Assembly: GCA_001784875.1 (NCBI GenBank)
Contig: MFSH01000007.1
Coordinates: 1 to 57,994 of the forward strand
Length of the DNA stretch: 57,994 bases
Reading direction: 5' to 3'
Source: Candidatus Moranbacteria bacterium RIFOXYB1_FULL_43_19
GTDB lineage: Bacteria > Patescibacteriota > Minisyncoccia > Moranbacterales > UBA11712
Shown in pieces: positions 15,790-24,461 of the stretch. The position numbers and the translations under genes were made by a program. Numbering within the stretch: the first letter of the stretch is position 1; each line of letters opens with the position of its first letter. The notes below the pieces were generated by a model that saw nothing but the letters and a program-made list of their open reading frames with translations, was not told where the DNA came from and searched no databases.

Positions 15790-15906
15790 CGTGGGTAACA
15801 AGGTCATTGGCAGTGAGCCTGGCTGTGGGTCATAAGTCTCTGGATATTTTCCAAGGACCCAAGACCAATGACCTGTCCCACAGCCCAAAACCTAGTTACC
15901 AATGAC
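15790..15906. repeat. Stuttering palindrome, family A, gene-less copy A4
   Basis: Left arm GTGGGTAACAAGGTCATTGG, GGCTGTGGGTCATAAG; right arm CCAAGGACCCAAGACC, AATGACCTGTCCCACAGCCC, TAGTTACCAATGAC. Shorter core than A1/A3 and different word order. It occupies the space between the TraC-like and VirB4 genes. Confidence 0.85.
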
Positions 15907-15916
15907 TTAAACATAA

Positions 15917-17743
15917 ATGTTAGATTTTCTCAAAAACAAAAAAGGGGAGAAAAAGAAACCGGAGGAGCTTTTTACCGAAGGCGCTGACGCGGAAAAAATT
16001 TTCCGAGAAGGCCTCGCCACCGTCACCGACCTCATTGCTCCATCGGCTCTTGATATTGGATCGAATTTCATCCAGGTTGGGGAGACTTTCGCCAAGACGA
16101 TCTTTGTGACCACTTATCCGCGATACCTCCACACGGCCTGGTTTTCACCGATCATCAATCTCGATGTCCCGATGGATATCGCCATGTCCATTTATCCCGT
16201 GGAAAGCGTCAACGTGATGAAAAGCCTCCGGCGCCGGATCACCCAGGTGGAGTCGGAAATCCATCTTGAAGCCGAAGCCGGAAAAGTCCGCGATCCGGCT
16301 CTCGAAACGGCGCTTCAGGACATTGAACAGCTTCGCGACCAGCTCCAGCAGGGAACGGAACGCTTTTTCCGATTCGGTCTTTATCTCACGATCTATGGCG
16401 CAAGCAAAGCCGAAGTTGAAAAATCAGCCCAGTTCATCGAATCCCTCCTGGAGTCAAGGCTGACCTACGTCAAAGAGGCCGTTTTTCGTTCCGAACAGGG
16501 ATTTGTTTCCACTTTGCCGCTGGCCAACGACGAACTGAACGTGAACAACAACATGAACAGCCAGCCGCTTTCGACCACTTTCCCTTTTGTCTCTTCGGAC
16601 CTTTCTTCTTCGCGGGGGGTCCTTTATGGCATCAATCGCCACAACAACAGCCTGGTCCTTTTCGACCGATTTGACATGGAAAATGCCAACATGGTTATTT
16701 TCGCCAAGTCCGGCGCGGGAAAAAGCTATGCCGTGAAGCTCGAAATTCTCCGTTCTCTCATGTTCGGAACGGATGTGATTGTCATTGATCCGGAAAATGA
16801 ATACCAATTTCTTTGTGAAGCGGTTGGCGGAAGTTTCATAAATATTTCTCTCACTTCCAACTATCACCTCAATCCTTTCGACCTTCCTAATCTCGGAGAG
16901 GGCGAGGATTTGAGAGATGTTCTCCGGAGCAACATTGCGAGCCTTCTGGGACTTCTGCATATCATGCTCGGAAACATCACTCCCGAAGAAGATTCCATTC
17001 TTGACCGGGCGATCAGCGAAACCTACGCCATAAAAGACATCACTTTAGACAGCAGTATCCGCATTTTTCCGCGCGATCAGATTCCAACCATGTCCGATCT
17101 TTATGAAGTTCTCCGGAACATGGAGGGCGGGGAAGACCTGGCAACGCGCCTTGAAAAATATACCCAGGGAATTTTTTCCGGTTTTCTCAACAACCAAAGC
17201 AACATCAGCCTTGAAAATCAGATGGTCGTCTTCAATATCCGCGATATGGAAGAGGAACTGCGTCCGGTGGCGATGTATGTCGTTTTGCATTTCATTTGGA
17301 ATGAAATCCGCTCCAAACTCAAAAAAAGGATGGTCGTCGTTGATGAGGCTTGGGTGATGATGCAGCACGAGGACGCCGGGTCTTTCATGTTTTCAATCGC
17401 CAAGCGCTGCCGAAAATATTTTGCCGGCCTCACGACCATCACTCAGGACATCTCTGATTTTCTTGCCTCCCGCTACGGAAAACCGATCGTTACCAACTCA
17501 TCAATCCAGCTCCTTCTTAAGCAGTCTCCGGCAGCAATTGACGTCATCGGCGATACTTTCTATCTCACCGACCAGGAGAAATTCATGCTCCTTGAATGCA
17601 ACGTCGGAGAAGGAATATTTTTCGCCGGCACGAAGCACGTGGCTATCCAGGTGGTGGCCTCCTATTCGGAGGATCAGCTCGTGACCACCAACCCCGAGCA
17701 AATTCTCCAGAGAAAAGAGGAAGCAAAAGAGAAAGCAAGCTGA
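15917..17743 (+). CDS. VirB4/TraC-type secretion ATPase
   Basis: 608 residues. Walker A AKSGAGKSYAVK is near residue 265, with the downstream IDPENEYQFLCEAVGG typical of VirB4/TraC proteins; Walker B RMVVVDEAWVMM is near residue 470, followed by FAGLTTITQDISDFL. The N-terminal 230 residues hold the VirB4 N-terminal domain (FAKTIFVTTYPRYLHTAWFS). VirB4 powers pilus biogenesis and substrate transfer at the inner membrane. No coupling protein (VirD4), VirB11 or relaxase is seen in the window, so the system may serve pilus formation, DNA uptake or host contact and not conjugation. Confidence 0.92.
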   Translation: MLDFLKNKKGEKKKPEELFTEGADAEKIFREGLATVTDLIAPSALDIGSNFIQVGETFAKTIFVTTYPRYLHTAWFSPIINLDVPMDIAMSIYPVESVNVMKSLRRRITQVESEIHLEAEAGKVRDPALETALQDIEQLRDQLQQGTERFFRFGLYLTIYGASKAEVEKSAQFIESLLESRLTYVKEAVFRSEQGFVSTLPLANDELNVNNNMNSQPLSTTFPFVSSDLSSSRGVLYGINRHNNSLVLFDRFDMENANMVIFAKSGAGKSYAVKLEILRSLMFGTDVIVIDPENEYQFLCEAVGGSFINISLTSNYHLNPFDLPNLGEGEDLRDVLRSNIASLLGLLHIMLGNITPEEDSILDRAISETYAIKDITLDSSIRIFPRDQIPTMSDLYEVLRNMEGGEDLATRLEKYTQGIFSGFLNNQSNISLENQMVVFNIRDMEEELRPVAMYVVLHFIWNEIRSKLKKRMVVVDEAWVMMQHEDAGSFMFSIAKRCRKYFAGLTTITQDISDFLASRYGKPIVTNSSIQLLLKQSPAAIDVIGDTFYLTDQEKFMLLECNVGEGIFFAGTKHVAIQVVASYSEDQLVTTNPEQILQRKEEAKEKAS

Positions 17744-17783
17744 TTTCTTTCTTATCAACAAACAATTTATAAACGTCCGGTTT

Positions 17784-18620
17784 ATGCCCTCAGAATCTTA
17801 TCCCAACCAAAAACATTACTCCGGTTCTAATCAGGATGATAAATTTGAAGGACACGATCCTTCAAATAATCCGTTTTCCTTTAAACACCCTTGGGATGAT
17901 GCGATGTTTTTAAATTATTCAGATAAAGAAAAACATGCAATAAAAAATGCAACAGGTCCAAATAATTTATGGAAGGCATTCGATGAAAGACTTAATTCTC
18001 CAAATGCACTTGATTTCGAAAGAAACGCAAGAAGTGAAAATTTGAGGGTGAATCATCCGCAGAGCGGAAATTATGTCTCGTCCCAACATCAATCCGATGT
18101 TGGAAATATGCTGAACCAGCAAAGACGGCAAGAAAACAGCGCAAGCGGATCCGGACAGGCGCAAAGCGTCTCTCCCAACGTACAAAATCTAGCCAAGGAA
18201 GCGGCAAAAAGTCCGCAATCAGCCGGAAAAAAAGCTGCTAAACTGGTTTTCAGCGTGTTCCGGCAAATCAGGGCCCAGGACTGGCCCTATCTCTGCCTTC
18301 TTTTACCCCTCTCTCTTTTGAAAGATATATTCGACATCGCTTTTGCGGCTATCCCGGGGGTAGGAATCGTAATTTCCTTCATCGGCACAGTTCTCCTCAC
18401 AATTTTTACAGCCGTTTGCCTCATCCTCATCGGAGAAAAAGTAATGTCGCGAAAAAGCGGAAAATACATCGCCGGTCTTTCAGTCGAATTCATCACAGAA
18501 GCCCTTCCGGCCATTGGTTGGCTGCCCCTCGCTTTCATTGAAACACTCGTGATTTATGGCTTTGTCCTTTGTGACCGAGCCGCTGCGCCCCAACCGGAAG
18601 GCGCAGAAGCATCGGCTTAG
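17784..18620 (+). CDS. Hypothetical membrane protein of the secretion locus
   Basis: 278 residues. The first ~155 residues are polar, Asn/Gln/Ser-rich and probably disordered; the C-terminal part has three to four membrane segments (PYLCLLLPLSLLKDIFDIAF, GVGIVISFIGTVLLTIFTAV, LPAIGWLPLAFIETLVIYGF). No motif recognised. It follows virB4 closely (40 bases) and is probably a membrane partner of the machine; this rests on context only. Confidence 0.6.
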   Translation: MPSESYPNQKHYSGSNQDDKFEGHDPSNNPFSFKHPWDDAMFLNYSDKEKHAIKNATGPNNLWKAFDERLNSPNALDFERNARSENLRVNHPQSGNYVSSQHQSDVGNMLNQQRRQENSASGSGQAQSVSPNVQNLAKEAAKSPQSAGKKAAKLVFSVFRQIRAQDWPYLCLLLPLSLLKDIFDIAFAAIPGVGIVISFIGTVLLTIFTAVCLILIGEKVMSRKSGKYIAGLSVEFITEALPAIGWLPLAFIETLVIYGFVLCDRAAAPQPEGAEASA

Positions 18621-18700
18621 TCCGAGCCCGAATACGCCGACGGCTATTCACAGCAGAAAGCAGCCTGAGAGAAAAAATTTTTATCAATAAACAAAAATGA

Positions 18701-18807
18701 ATCCCGTACCACAGGCTTACGCATGTGGAATCAAAAAAAATTACTCTTCGGGATTTCAAATACAGTATTCTATGGATTTTCATCCATAGTCTCCTGTGGT
18801 ACAGGAT
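18701..18807. repeat. MITE-like element with 15-bp terminal inverted repeats
   Basis: ATCCCGTACCACAGG (18701-18715) and CCTGTGGTACAGGAT (18793-18807) are inverted copies with one mismatch. An inner hairpin is seen near 18771-18788 (TATGGATTTTCATCCATA). The right end supplies the ATG (18806) of the following gene. With the remaining bases of 18621-18805, no gene is seen here. Confidence 0.75.
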
Positions 18808-19486
18808 GAACATAAACCTCAAAACTCTATCCCCGAAAAACCATTTCCTAAAAAAGCACCAGCGCGAAATTCTGATCGGTTTTTGCGCTCTTCTGATCCT
18901 TCTTGTCAGATTCATTTTCCCAGCCAATTTGAGCGGGGAGGTTTTCTGGATGGTTTTGACACTATTTTTCATTTTCCCTTTTCTCGTTGTCCGTTTTGTC
19001 CTCAAAGAAAATTCGAAAGATTTTGGGATGAAATTTGGAAACATTCGAAACGGCATTCTTTTCGCTGCAATTCTTTTCTTTATCCTCGCTGCTGCCAGCT
19101 ATTTCATCGTTTCAAAAGGAGCTTGGCGCAACCAGCTTCTTCTCCCTTCCGGAATTGCCAGAAGCTTTTGGTATTTCCTCTGGTTTGAGCTTCTCATTGC
19201 CCTTCCTATCCATTTTTTCTGGGAATTTTTCTTCCGGGGCTTCGTTCAGCTGGGGCTTGAAAAAAAATTGGGGATATTTTCTCTTTTTCTTCAGGGGCTT
19301 CTCCAAACCTTGCTCGCCGTCAGGAGCCCGCGGCCAATGATTTTTCTTGTTCTGGCATCCTCGCTCCTTGCTGGCTTTGTCGTATATAAAAGCCGGTCAA
19401 TATACTATTCCGCCGCGGCTATGTGGCTCGTTTCTCTGGGCTTGGATATAATACTCATAAGATACATAAATTTTGGAGGCTTATAA
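18806..19486 (+). CDS. Integral membrane protein, degenerate CPBP (CAAX protease-like) candidate
   Basis: About 226 residues from ATG 18806. Six or seven membrane segments. The segment FFWEFFFRGFVQLGLEK resembles the EExxxR motif of CPBP-family intramembrane proteases, but the first Glu is Trp, and the downstream His-containing motifs (FxxxH and the last HxxxN/D) are not evident. It may be an inactive relative or an unrelated membrane protein. The start lies on the end of a MITE-like repeat; earlier in-frame starts lie inside the repeat and are rejected. Followed 14 bases later by the large surface-protein gene. Confidence 0.5.
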   Translation: MNINLKTLSPKNHFLKKHQREILIGFCALLILLVRFIFPANLSGEVFWMVLTLFFIFPFLVVRFVLKENSKDFGMKFGNIRNGILFAAILFFILAAASYFIVSKGAWRNQLLLPSGIARSFWYFLWFELLIALPIHFFWEFFFRGFVQLGLEKKLGIFSLFLQGLLQTLLAVRSPRPMIFLVLASSLLAGFVVYKSRSIYYSAAAMWLVSLGLDIILIRYINFGGL

Positions 19487-19500
19487 GCACACTAAACATT

Positions 19501-22500
19501 ATGAAAACGAAAAGAAACAAAAAATTATTTTCCGCCCTAACTGCATTTTTTCTTATTGTATTTAATGTTTTCTCGTTCAATCCAAAAGCCGCTCAAGCAT
19601 TTTCCTGTTATCTTCCGGGTATTTGCAACGTTGATGTAGCCGAGGAAACCGACAACGCCCTGAACCAAACCCTGACTCGCACGGATGATATTTTCAGTTC
19701 CGTTGAAGAAAGGTACGGCTTTTCCAAAGACATTTGGCGAGTGGCTCAGCGCAAAGAAACTGCCCCTCGGGTGGAATTATTTTTTGATAACACCAACCCA
19801 AAGCCCGGTGAAAAAGTGACGGCCCATGCCATGCCTGAATTTTTCAAAAACGACCCGCAAAACCTTTACTACACCTGGTACCTGATTCATACCGATGATG
19901 GAACGCCCCAAGCCGCTAAAAACTCTATTGGTTCCGGAAAAAGGGAAGCCGCCAAAATTATGGCTCGGGGAGACTATGACCCCGAATTGGACGGACAAAA
20001 TTATGCTGATTCCAACAATGACCCTGATCAGGATGGCTGGCCAATGATTGATGACAGCTACGACGAGGATGCGGTTGCTGCCCCGATGGGAGGCGCGGAC
20101 GGAGTTGGAGGACTTGGGAACGGCAGTGAAAACACGGATCCAGGCCTTTCAGAGTATTGCGGAACGCACCCCACATCTGCCAATTGCAGCCTATACACAA
20201 CGACAAGTAGCTTCGATTTATATTATCGCTTCAACGGGACTCAATCCAACATATATTGCAACAGCTGCTCGTCTCAAAGCCTTCCTTGGGGAACACTTTC
20301 TTCCAACAATGAGTGCTGTTATCTGATTTCAAATCCGGGAGACCCTACTCTTATAAGCTACGACAGCGGGATAAATTATTGCCCAAGTTTCTACAACGCG
20401 GCTTATGAAAGCTGTTTTGATTATGCCTCGCTTCAAGCGACCAACGAAGGCGTGATCAACGCTTGTCTTGACAGCGAATATGCGACCTGCGAGGACTCCT
20501 ATGAAGATATTCATTCCGGCAGCGACAATGTGTCCCAAGGAGAATCAACCAGCTCATTTTCCCGCTGTTACAAACACAAATTCGGAACCAACGCTGGGGC
20601 ATCCGGATTTAGAGGTTTTGAAGGTTCTAGCAACACTTATGGAAATGATGACACCGGCTTGGATTATGACGTTTCCTGCAGACATAAATGGGAAAGCGCT
20701 CCAACCACCGGTTCAAACGGATGCACTAGCGATGATTGCGCCAGCGGATCGGGAAGGTTTCCTAATGGAGAAGAAAAGTACTGGAGGACTGACCCGAATG
20801 ATCCCGACACAGATGGTGACGGATTCAATGATGAAGCTGATGTTATTGGATTGGGACAGCAAGATTTTACCTGGACCTACCAAGCCGGAGATCGAGTTGG
20901 CGTAACTGTTGAAGGAACCTCGATGATTCCAACTGATGAGCAAAATGCTTATTATAAAATAATGTGGGGCTATCTTGATGTATGCGACTCGACAAAAGCT
21001 AAGCTTCTAAATGATGATTTGTGTGATGGATCCAGCGATTACGGTTTCGGCTTTTTAGCCACAATGTCCCCGAACGAGCAGGAAAACGAAAAACTGAAAC
21101 TTTCTCTTTCTTATTCTCCTGATAATCCCGTGGCTGATCCAAGCGGTGAAAACAGCGAGAATATTGAGGACGACGGAAGCATTCTCAACGCCGACCAAAT
21201 TTCAGTCACTTCTTCCCTCGATAATACCCAATACAATCCAAATCTTCTTTACTACACTTGGCAAATTCAGAGAGGCGACCCCGTAACTGACGATTGGGGA
21301 AGCGCCTTGGACATCGGCGACAATTTTGACACGACTTCCAGCTCCTCCGGGCTGGGGTTAACCGACTTTAGCTTCACTCCCAAAAAAGAAGCCCTGACAA
21401 CCTCAGATAATGGTATTATATACTTCAAAGTCACTGCCACTGCAGCCCAAGCGTCGGGTGTTGAAATAAACCGAGGAAGGTCAAGCGTAGTTGTACCAGT
21501 CAACAAAAATGGAGTTCGGATTGATCTTTATAAGGTCAACGTGTCCGGCGGAGAAGCAACCCTGGGAGAAAAAATATGCACGGAAGGTCTCTATGCCGCT
21601 CTTTGTCCGGCTGTTAAGGGCCAGATGCTCGCCGCTAAAATTTCAGGAAGCCGTTACAACGCCACGAACAGCGAATTTTCCTGGCAAACCAATGGAAACG
21701 TTCTCAATACGCCGACAAATGTCTCTGAATATTTCGATGGGTGGTCGAGCACGACTGTCTTTTTCCCAATCACCAGGGAGCAACAACAACTCGAGGAGGT
21801 TTCGGTCACGGTGACTCCTACGGATAAGCTCGAACCAGTGAAAGCTGGCCGGCTAATCACGGTGGTTGAACCGGTCGCCCTTGTCCGTTCGTCTGATACG
21901 AACACTGCCTGGCCAAAAACCCAGATCGTGCAGAGCGGCTCAACCAAAAATTCATATCAAACGGTAAACAATCTCAACATGCTGGAAACTTTTCCCGGCT
22001 CAGATGTTTCCCTTTACCTCGATTTTGTTCCCGATTATCTTCTGGCTGATGATGAAAACACCACGGTCGACTGGCAAATCGGCGGGATAAGCATCAATGA
22101 CGAAGCTTTTGATGAAACATACGGCGATCTCAATGTGCTCACGGTTGAAGGAACAGACCTTCTTTTCACCGCACCTGAAACTGTCGGCGCCTATTATGAC
22201 ATTTCAGTTAATCTCAAAAAATACTGGTCCCAGGAGGAAGCAGATATCATGTCCAGCGTTTGGGGCATAGTTCCACGACCGCTGGAAAGCGATAGGGGCA
22301 TTACAATCACAACCGTTGAAAAACCGGCTGTTGACGCAACTTCCTTAAACAGCCCGACTCAGCTCCTGGCTGCCGTTGGAACCCACCTGCCACATTACGT
22401 AATGTATAATCTTCGCTTGGCGCTTACTCTTCTGGTCATGGTTTTCACAAGCTTCTGGTTTTATGCCCTAATCCAAAAATTTACAAATTATGAAGAAAAA

Positions 22501-22503
22501 TAG
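19501..22503 (+). CDS. Large Cys-rich surface protein with TSP3 repeats and C-terminal membrane anchor
   Basis: 1000 residues from ATG 19501 (an upstream extension to 19423 overlaps the previous gene and is rejected). Signal peptide near residues 9-36 (ending PKAAQAFS). Two acidic calcium-binding clusters are seen: DSNNDPDQDGWPMIDDSYDE near residue 170 and DPNDPDTDGDGFNDEADV near 440. Between them is a Cys-rich stretch with more than ten cysteines. Residues 500-950 look like several beta-sandwich modules. A membrane segment (LRLALTLLVMVFTSFWFYAL) is near residue 975. The end overlaps the start of the pilin gene. It is the best candidate for a tip, adhesin or scaffold of the pilus; no close family is recognised. 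Confidence 0.6.
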   Translation: MKTKRNKKLFSALTAFFLIVFNVFSFNPKAAQAFSCYLPGICNVDVAEETDNALNQTLTRTDDIFSSVEERYGFSKDIWRVAQRKETAPRVELFFDNTNPKPGEKVTAHAMPEFFKNDPQNLYYTWYLIHTDDGTPQAAKNSIGSGKREAAKIMARGDYDPELDGQNYADSNNDPDQDGWPMIDDSYDEDAVAAPMGGADGVGGLGNGSENTDPGLSEYCGTHPTSANCSLYTTTSSFDLYYRFNGTQSNIYCNSCSSQSLPWGTLSSNNECCYLISNPGDPTLISYDSGINYCPSFYNAAYESCFDYASLQATNEGVINACLDSEYATCEDSYEDIHSGSDNVSQGESTSSFSRCYKHKFGTNAGASGFRGFEGSSNTYGNDDTGLDYDVSCRHKWESAPTTGSNGCTSDDCASGSGRFPNGEEKYWRTDPNDPDTDGDGFNDEADVIGLGQQDFTWTYQAGDRVGVTVEGTSMIPTDEQNAYYKIMWGYLDVCDSTKAKLLNDDLCDGSSDYGFGFLATMSPNEQENEKLKLSLSYSPDNPVADPSGENSENIEDDGSILNADQISVTSSLDNTQYNPNLLYYTWQIQRGDPVTDDWGSALDIGDNFDTTSSSSGLGLTDFSFTPKKEALTTSDNGIIYFKVTATAAQASGVEINRGRSSVVVPVNKNGVRIDLYKVNVSGGEATLGEKICTEGLYAALCPAVKGQMLAAKISGSRYNATNSEFSWQTNGNVLNTPTNVSEYFDGWSSTTVFFPITREQQQLEEVSVTVTPTDKLEPVKAGRLITVVEPVALVRSSDTNTAWPKTQIVQSGSTKNSYQTVNNLNMLETFPGSDVSLYLDFVPDYLLADDENTTVDWQIGGISINDEAFDETYGDLNVLTVEGTDLLFTAPETVGAYYDISVNLKKYWSQEEADIMSSVWGIVPRPLESDRGITITTVEKPAVDATSLNSPTQLLAAVGTHLPHYVMYNLRLALTLLVMVFTSFWFYALIQKFTNYEEK

Positions 22504-22948
22504 ACCTCATACCAAAAACTTGCGCCTATGCCTTTGCGATCATCCCCTGGCCAAAATCACCGGGCGCTTTGTGGTATTGGGAAAAAAAATATTTCTTTAC
22601 GTAATAGTCTGTCTTTTTATCCTTGTCAATTTTGGATCACCCGCTTTAGCCCAATACAAAAACCAGGAAAAAATTCCGGGTGCCTCCCAGCAACAATCGG
22701 ATTTTGTCCCGTATATTAAAGACATTATCGGTTTTGGTTATGCAACCATTGGTATTCTAGCCATGTTTATGCTCTGCATAGGAGCTTATCAATACTTGAT
22801 GGCTGCCGGCAATATCGGCAAAGTAGAAAGTGCTCGGAACACAATTGGCTCGGCTATTTTTGGTCTTGTTCTTGGGCTTCTTTCCTGGATAATCCTTTCC
22901 AAAATCCACCCGGATTTGGTTTCTTTCAAGGCTATCTCGGGAGGTTGA
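22490..22948 (+). CDS. VirB2/TrbC-like type IV secretion pilin
   Basis: 152 residues. A long N-terminal leader and signal segment (IFLYVIVCLFILVNFGSPALA, cut near ALAQ) precedes a short mature pilin with two hydrophobic helices: DIIGFGYATIGILAMFMLCI and SAIFGLVLGLLSWIILSKI. This is the VirB2/TrbC layout. The coding start overlaps the end of the surface-protein gene by 14 bases. The mature domain is about two-thirds identical to the N-terminal domain of the next gene, a tandem duplication. Confidence 0.85.
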   Translation: MKKNRPHTKNLRLCLCDHPLAKITGRFVVLGKKIFLYVIVCLFILVNFGSPALAQYKNQEKIPGASQQQSDFVPYIKDIIGFGYATIGILAMFMLCIGAYQYLMAAGNIGKVESARNTIGSAIFGLVLGLLSWIILSKIHPDLVSFKAISGG

Positions 22949-22980
22949 TAAAGGGGGATCTTTTTGCAAAAAAATCTAGA

Positions 22981-23868
22981 ATGAGGGAAACAAAAAACAA
23001 AAAAACAATTCTGCTGGCGCTCGCTATTTTTTTTATGAGTATTTTCATTCTTCAGCCGGTTTTCGCTGATGTCAATCTCTATTCCAACCAGCAGATGATT
23101 CCCGGAGCGACTGAAAAAACCTGCGACATATCCACCTATATCCAGCAGATCATCGGCTTTGGCTACGCGACCATCGGAATCCTGACCATGTTCATGCTCG
23201 GCATCGGCGCTTTTCAGTATATTATGTCTATCGGAAATACAGCCAAGATGACCAGCGCCAAAAATACGGTCAACTATGCCATTCTCGGCCTCGTTCTCGG
23301 GCTTCTCTCCTGGATAATCCTCTACACCATCAACCCCAATCTCGTGAAAGTCAGCCTCGGCGAAACGGTCCCGTGCACGATTACCACCAGCACGACTACA
23401 ACCACAAACGGAAAATATGATGCCATTTCTCTTAAAAAATCGGTTAAAGAGCGGATTAAAGCCTACTGCAACATCATTCAAGAAGCTGCTGGAAAATATG
23501 GAGTTCCTGAATATCTGATAATGGCTATCATTGACCAGGAAAGCCGGGGAATTTACAACGCCCAAAGTCCTGCTGGCGCCACTGGCCTGATGCAACTTAT
23601 GCCTGGGACGGCAAATGATCTTGGAGTCACGGACCGGACAGACCCATACCAAAATATTATGGGAGGGACAAAGCACTTGGCTTGGTTGCACAAAACGTAT
23701 GGAAACGGCAACTGGGAACGAACGCTCATCGCCTATAACTGGGGGCAAGGTAATCTGACAAAAAAATATGATAAGAACGGCTGGCTTCCAAATGAAACAA
23801 AAAACTATATACCAAGTGTTTTGGGAAAAGCCGAATCTTATAAAAACGATGGTTGTTCAACTAATTGA
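22981..23868 (+). CDS. Fusion of VirB2-like pilin domain and SLT lytic transglycosylase (VirB1-like)
   Basis: 295 residues from ATG 22981 (a TTG at 22945 is rejected). Signal peptide (TILLALAIFFMSIFILQPVFA), then a pilin domain nearly parallel to the preceding gene (IIGFGYATIGILTMFMLGIG, ILGLVLGLLSWIILYTI), a Thr-rich linker (TTSTTTTTNG), then an SLT/lysozyme-like domain with PEYLIMAIIDQESRG (catalytic Glu in ESRG), AGATGLMQLMPGTA and AYNWGQGN. VirB1-type enzymes open the peptidoglycan for the secretion channel. Here the enzyme is tied to a pilin-like membrane module, which would hold it at the machine. Confidence 0.85.
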   Translation: MRETKNKKTILLALAIFFMSIFILQPVFADVNLYSNQQMIPGATEKTCDISTYIQQIIGFGYATIGILTMFMLGIGAFQYIMSIGNTAKMTSAKNTVNYAILGLVLGLLSWIILYTINPNLVKVSLGETVPCTITTSTTTTTNGKYDAISLKKSVKERIKAYCNIIQEAAGKYGVPEYLIMAIIDQESRGIYNAQSPAGATGLMQLMPGTANDLGVTDRTDPYQNIMGGTKHLAWLHKTYGNGNWERTLIAYNWGQGNLTKKYDKNGWLPNETKNYIPSVLGKAESYKNDGCSTN

Positions 23869-23892
23869 TGGTCTACGTTTAAAAATAAAATT

Positions 23893-24441
23893 ATGCCTGG
23901 TGTATTGAAAAAATTTTCTTTTATTGTTTTTATCTCCCTGGCGATTTTTGCCATTGCGCTGGGCTTGATTTTTTTCATGTCAAAAAAAGGTGAAAATATC
24001 CCCGATAAACAAGTTTCCAATGAAGCCGATCAACTCATTCCGCTTCCTCCTTCTTCCTATTCTTCCGAATGGGCAAAAAAGAAACAGGAAAACAAATATC
24101 AGCCTTACAAATTAGAACAATATTCCTATGATATCCTCAAAGAAAATCCGGACGTCGTCAATCAAGTAAAGGAACTGCTGAAAAGTTTTTCGACTTCTAA
24201 AATGGCAGTATCAACTCCAGCCGCGAATATGAAGTTGAGCGACGGACGGGAAGTGCTCCTTCTCTTCGGATGCGAAGAACATAATTGCGGCGGAACGGGA
24301 ATTGTTATCGCCTATGACAAAACCAATTCCAAGGCTTATCTTCTCTCCGAAAACACCAGAACTGAAGAAGAATACAAAATTTTGGGGAATCCTGACGAAG
24401 AAATCCGGAACTTGCTTGTGGATTACTATTATAATGAATAA
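23893..24441 (+). CDS. Membrane-anchored protein with Ivy-like C-x4-C loop (possible transglycosylase inhibitor)
   Basis: 182 residues. N-terminal signal anchor (FIVFISLAIFAIALGLIFFM), then a soluble domain. The segment LLLFGCEEHNCGGTGIVIAY recalls the Ivy lysozyme-inhibitor loop, in which CKPHDC binds the active site of lysozyme; here the loop is CEEHNC with the following strand and AY D-type turn in place. Ivy proteins are also known to inhibit lytic transglycosylases. The gene lies 24 bases after the pilin-transglycosylase fusion, so an autolysis-control role is attractive. The match is a single motif seen by eye; confidence in the family is moderate to low, in the gene high. Confidence 0.55.
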   Translation: MPGVLKKFSFIVFISLAIFAIALGLIFFMSKKGENIPDKQVSNEADQLIPLPPSSYSSEWAKKKQENKYQPYKLEQYSYDILKENPDVVNQVKELLKSFSTSKMAVSTPAANMKLSDGREVLLLFGCEEHNCGGTGIVIAYDKTNSKAYLLSENTRTEEEYKILGNPDEEIRNLLVDYYYNE

Positions 24442-24461
24442 AAAAACACTTTTTTACCCGA

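Noticed and set aside
18806-19486. Active CAAX-type intramembrane protease
   Set aside because: The EExxxR motif reads WEFFFR and the His motifs are missing; kept only as a degenerate candidate.
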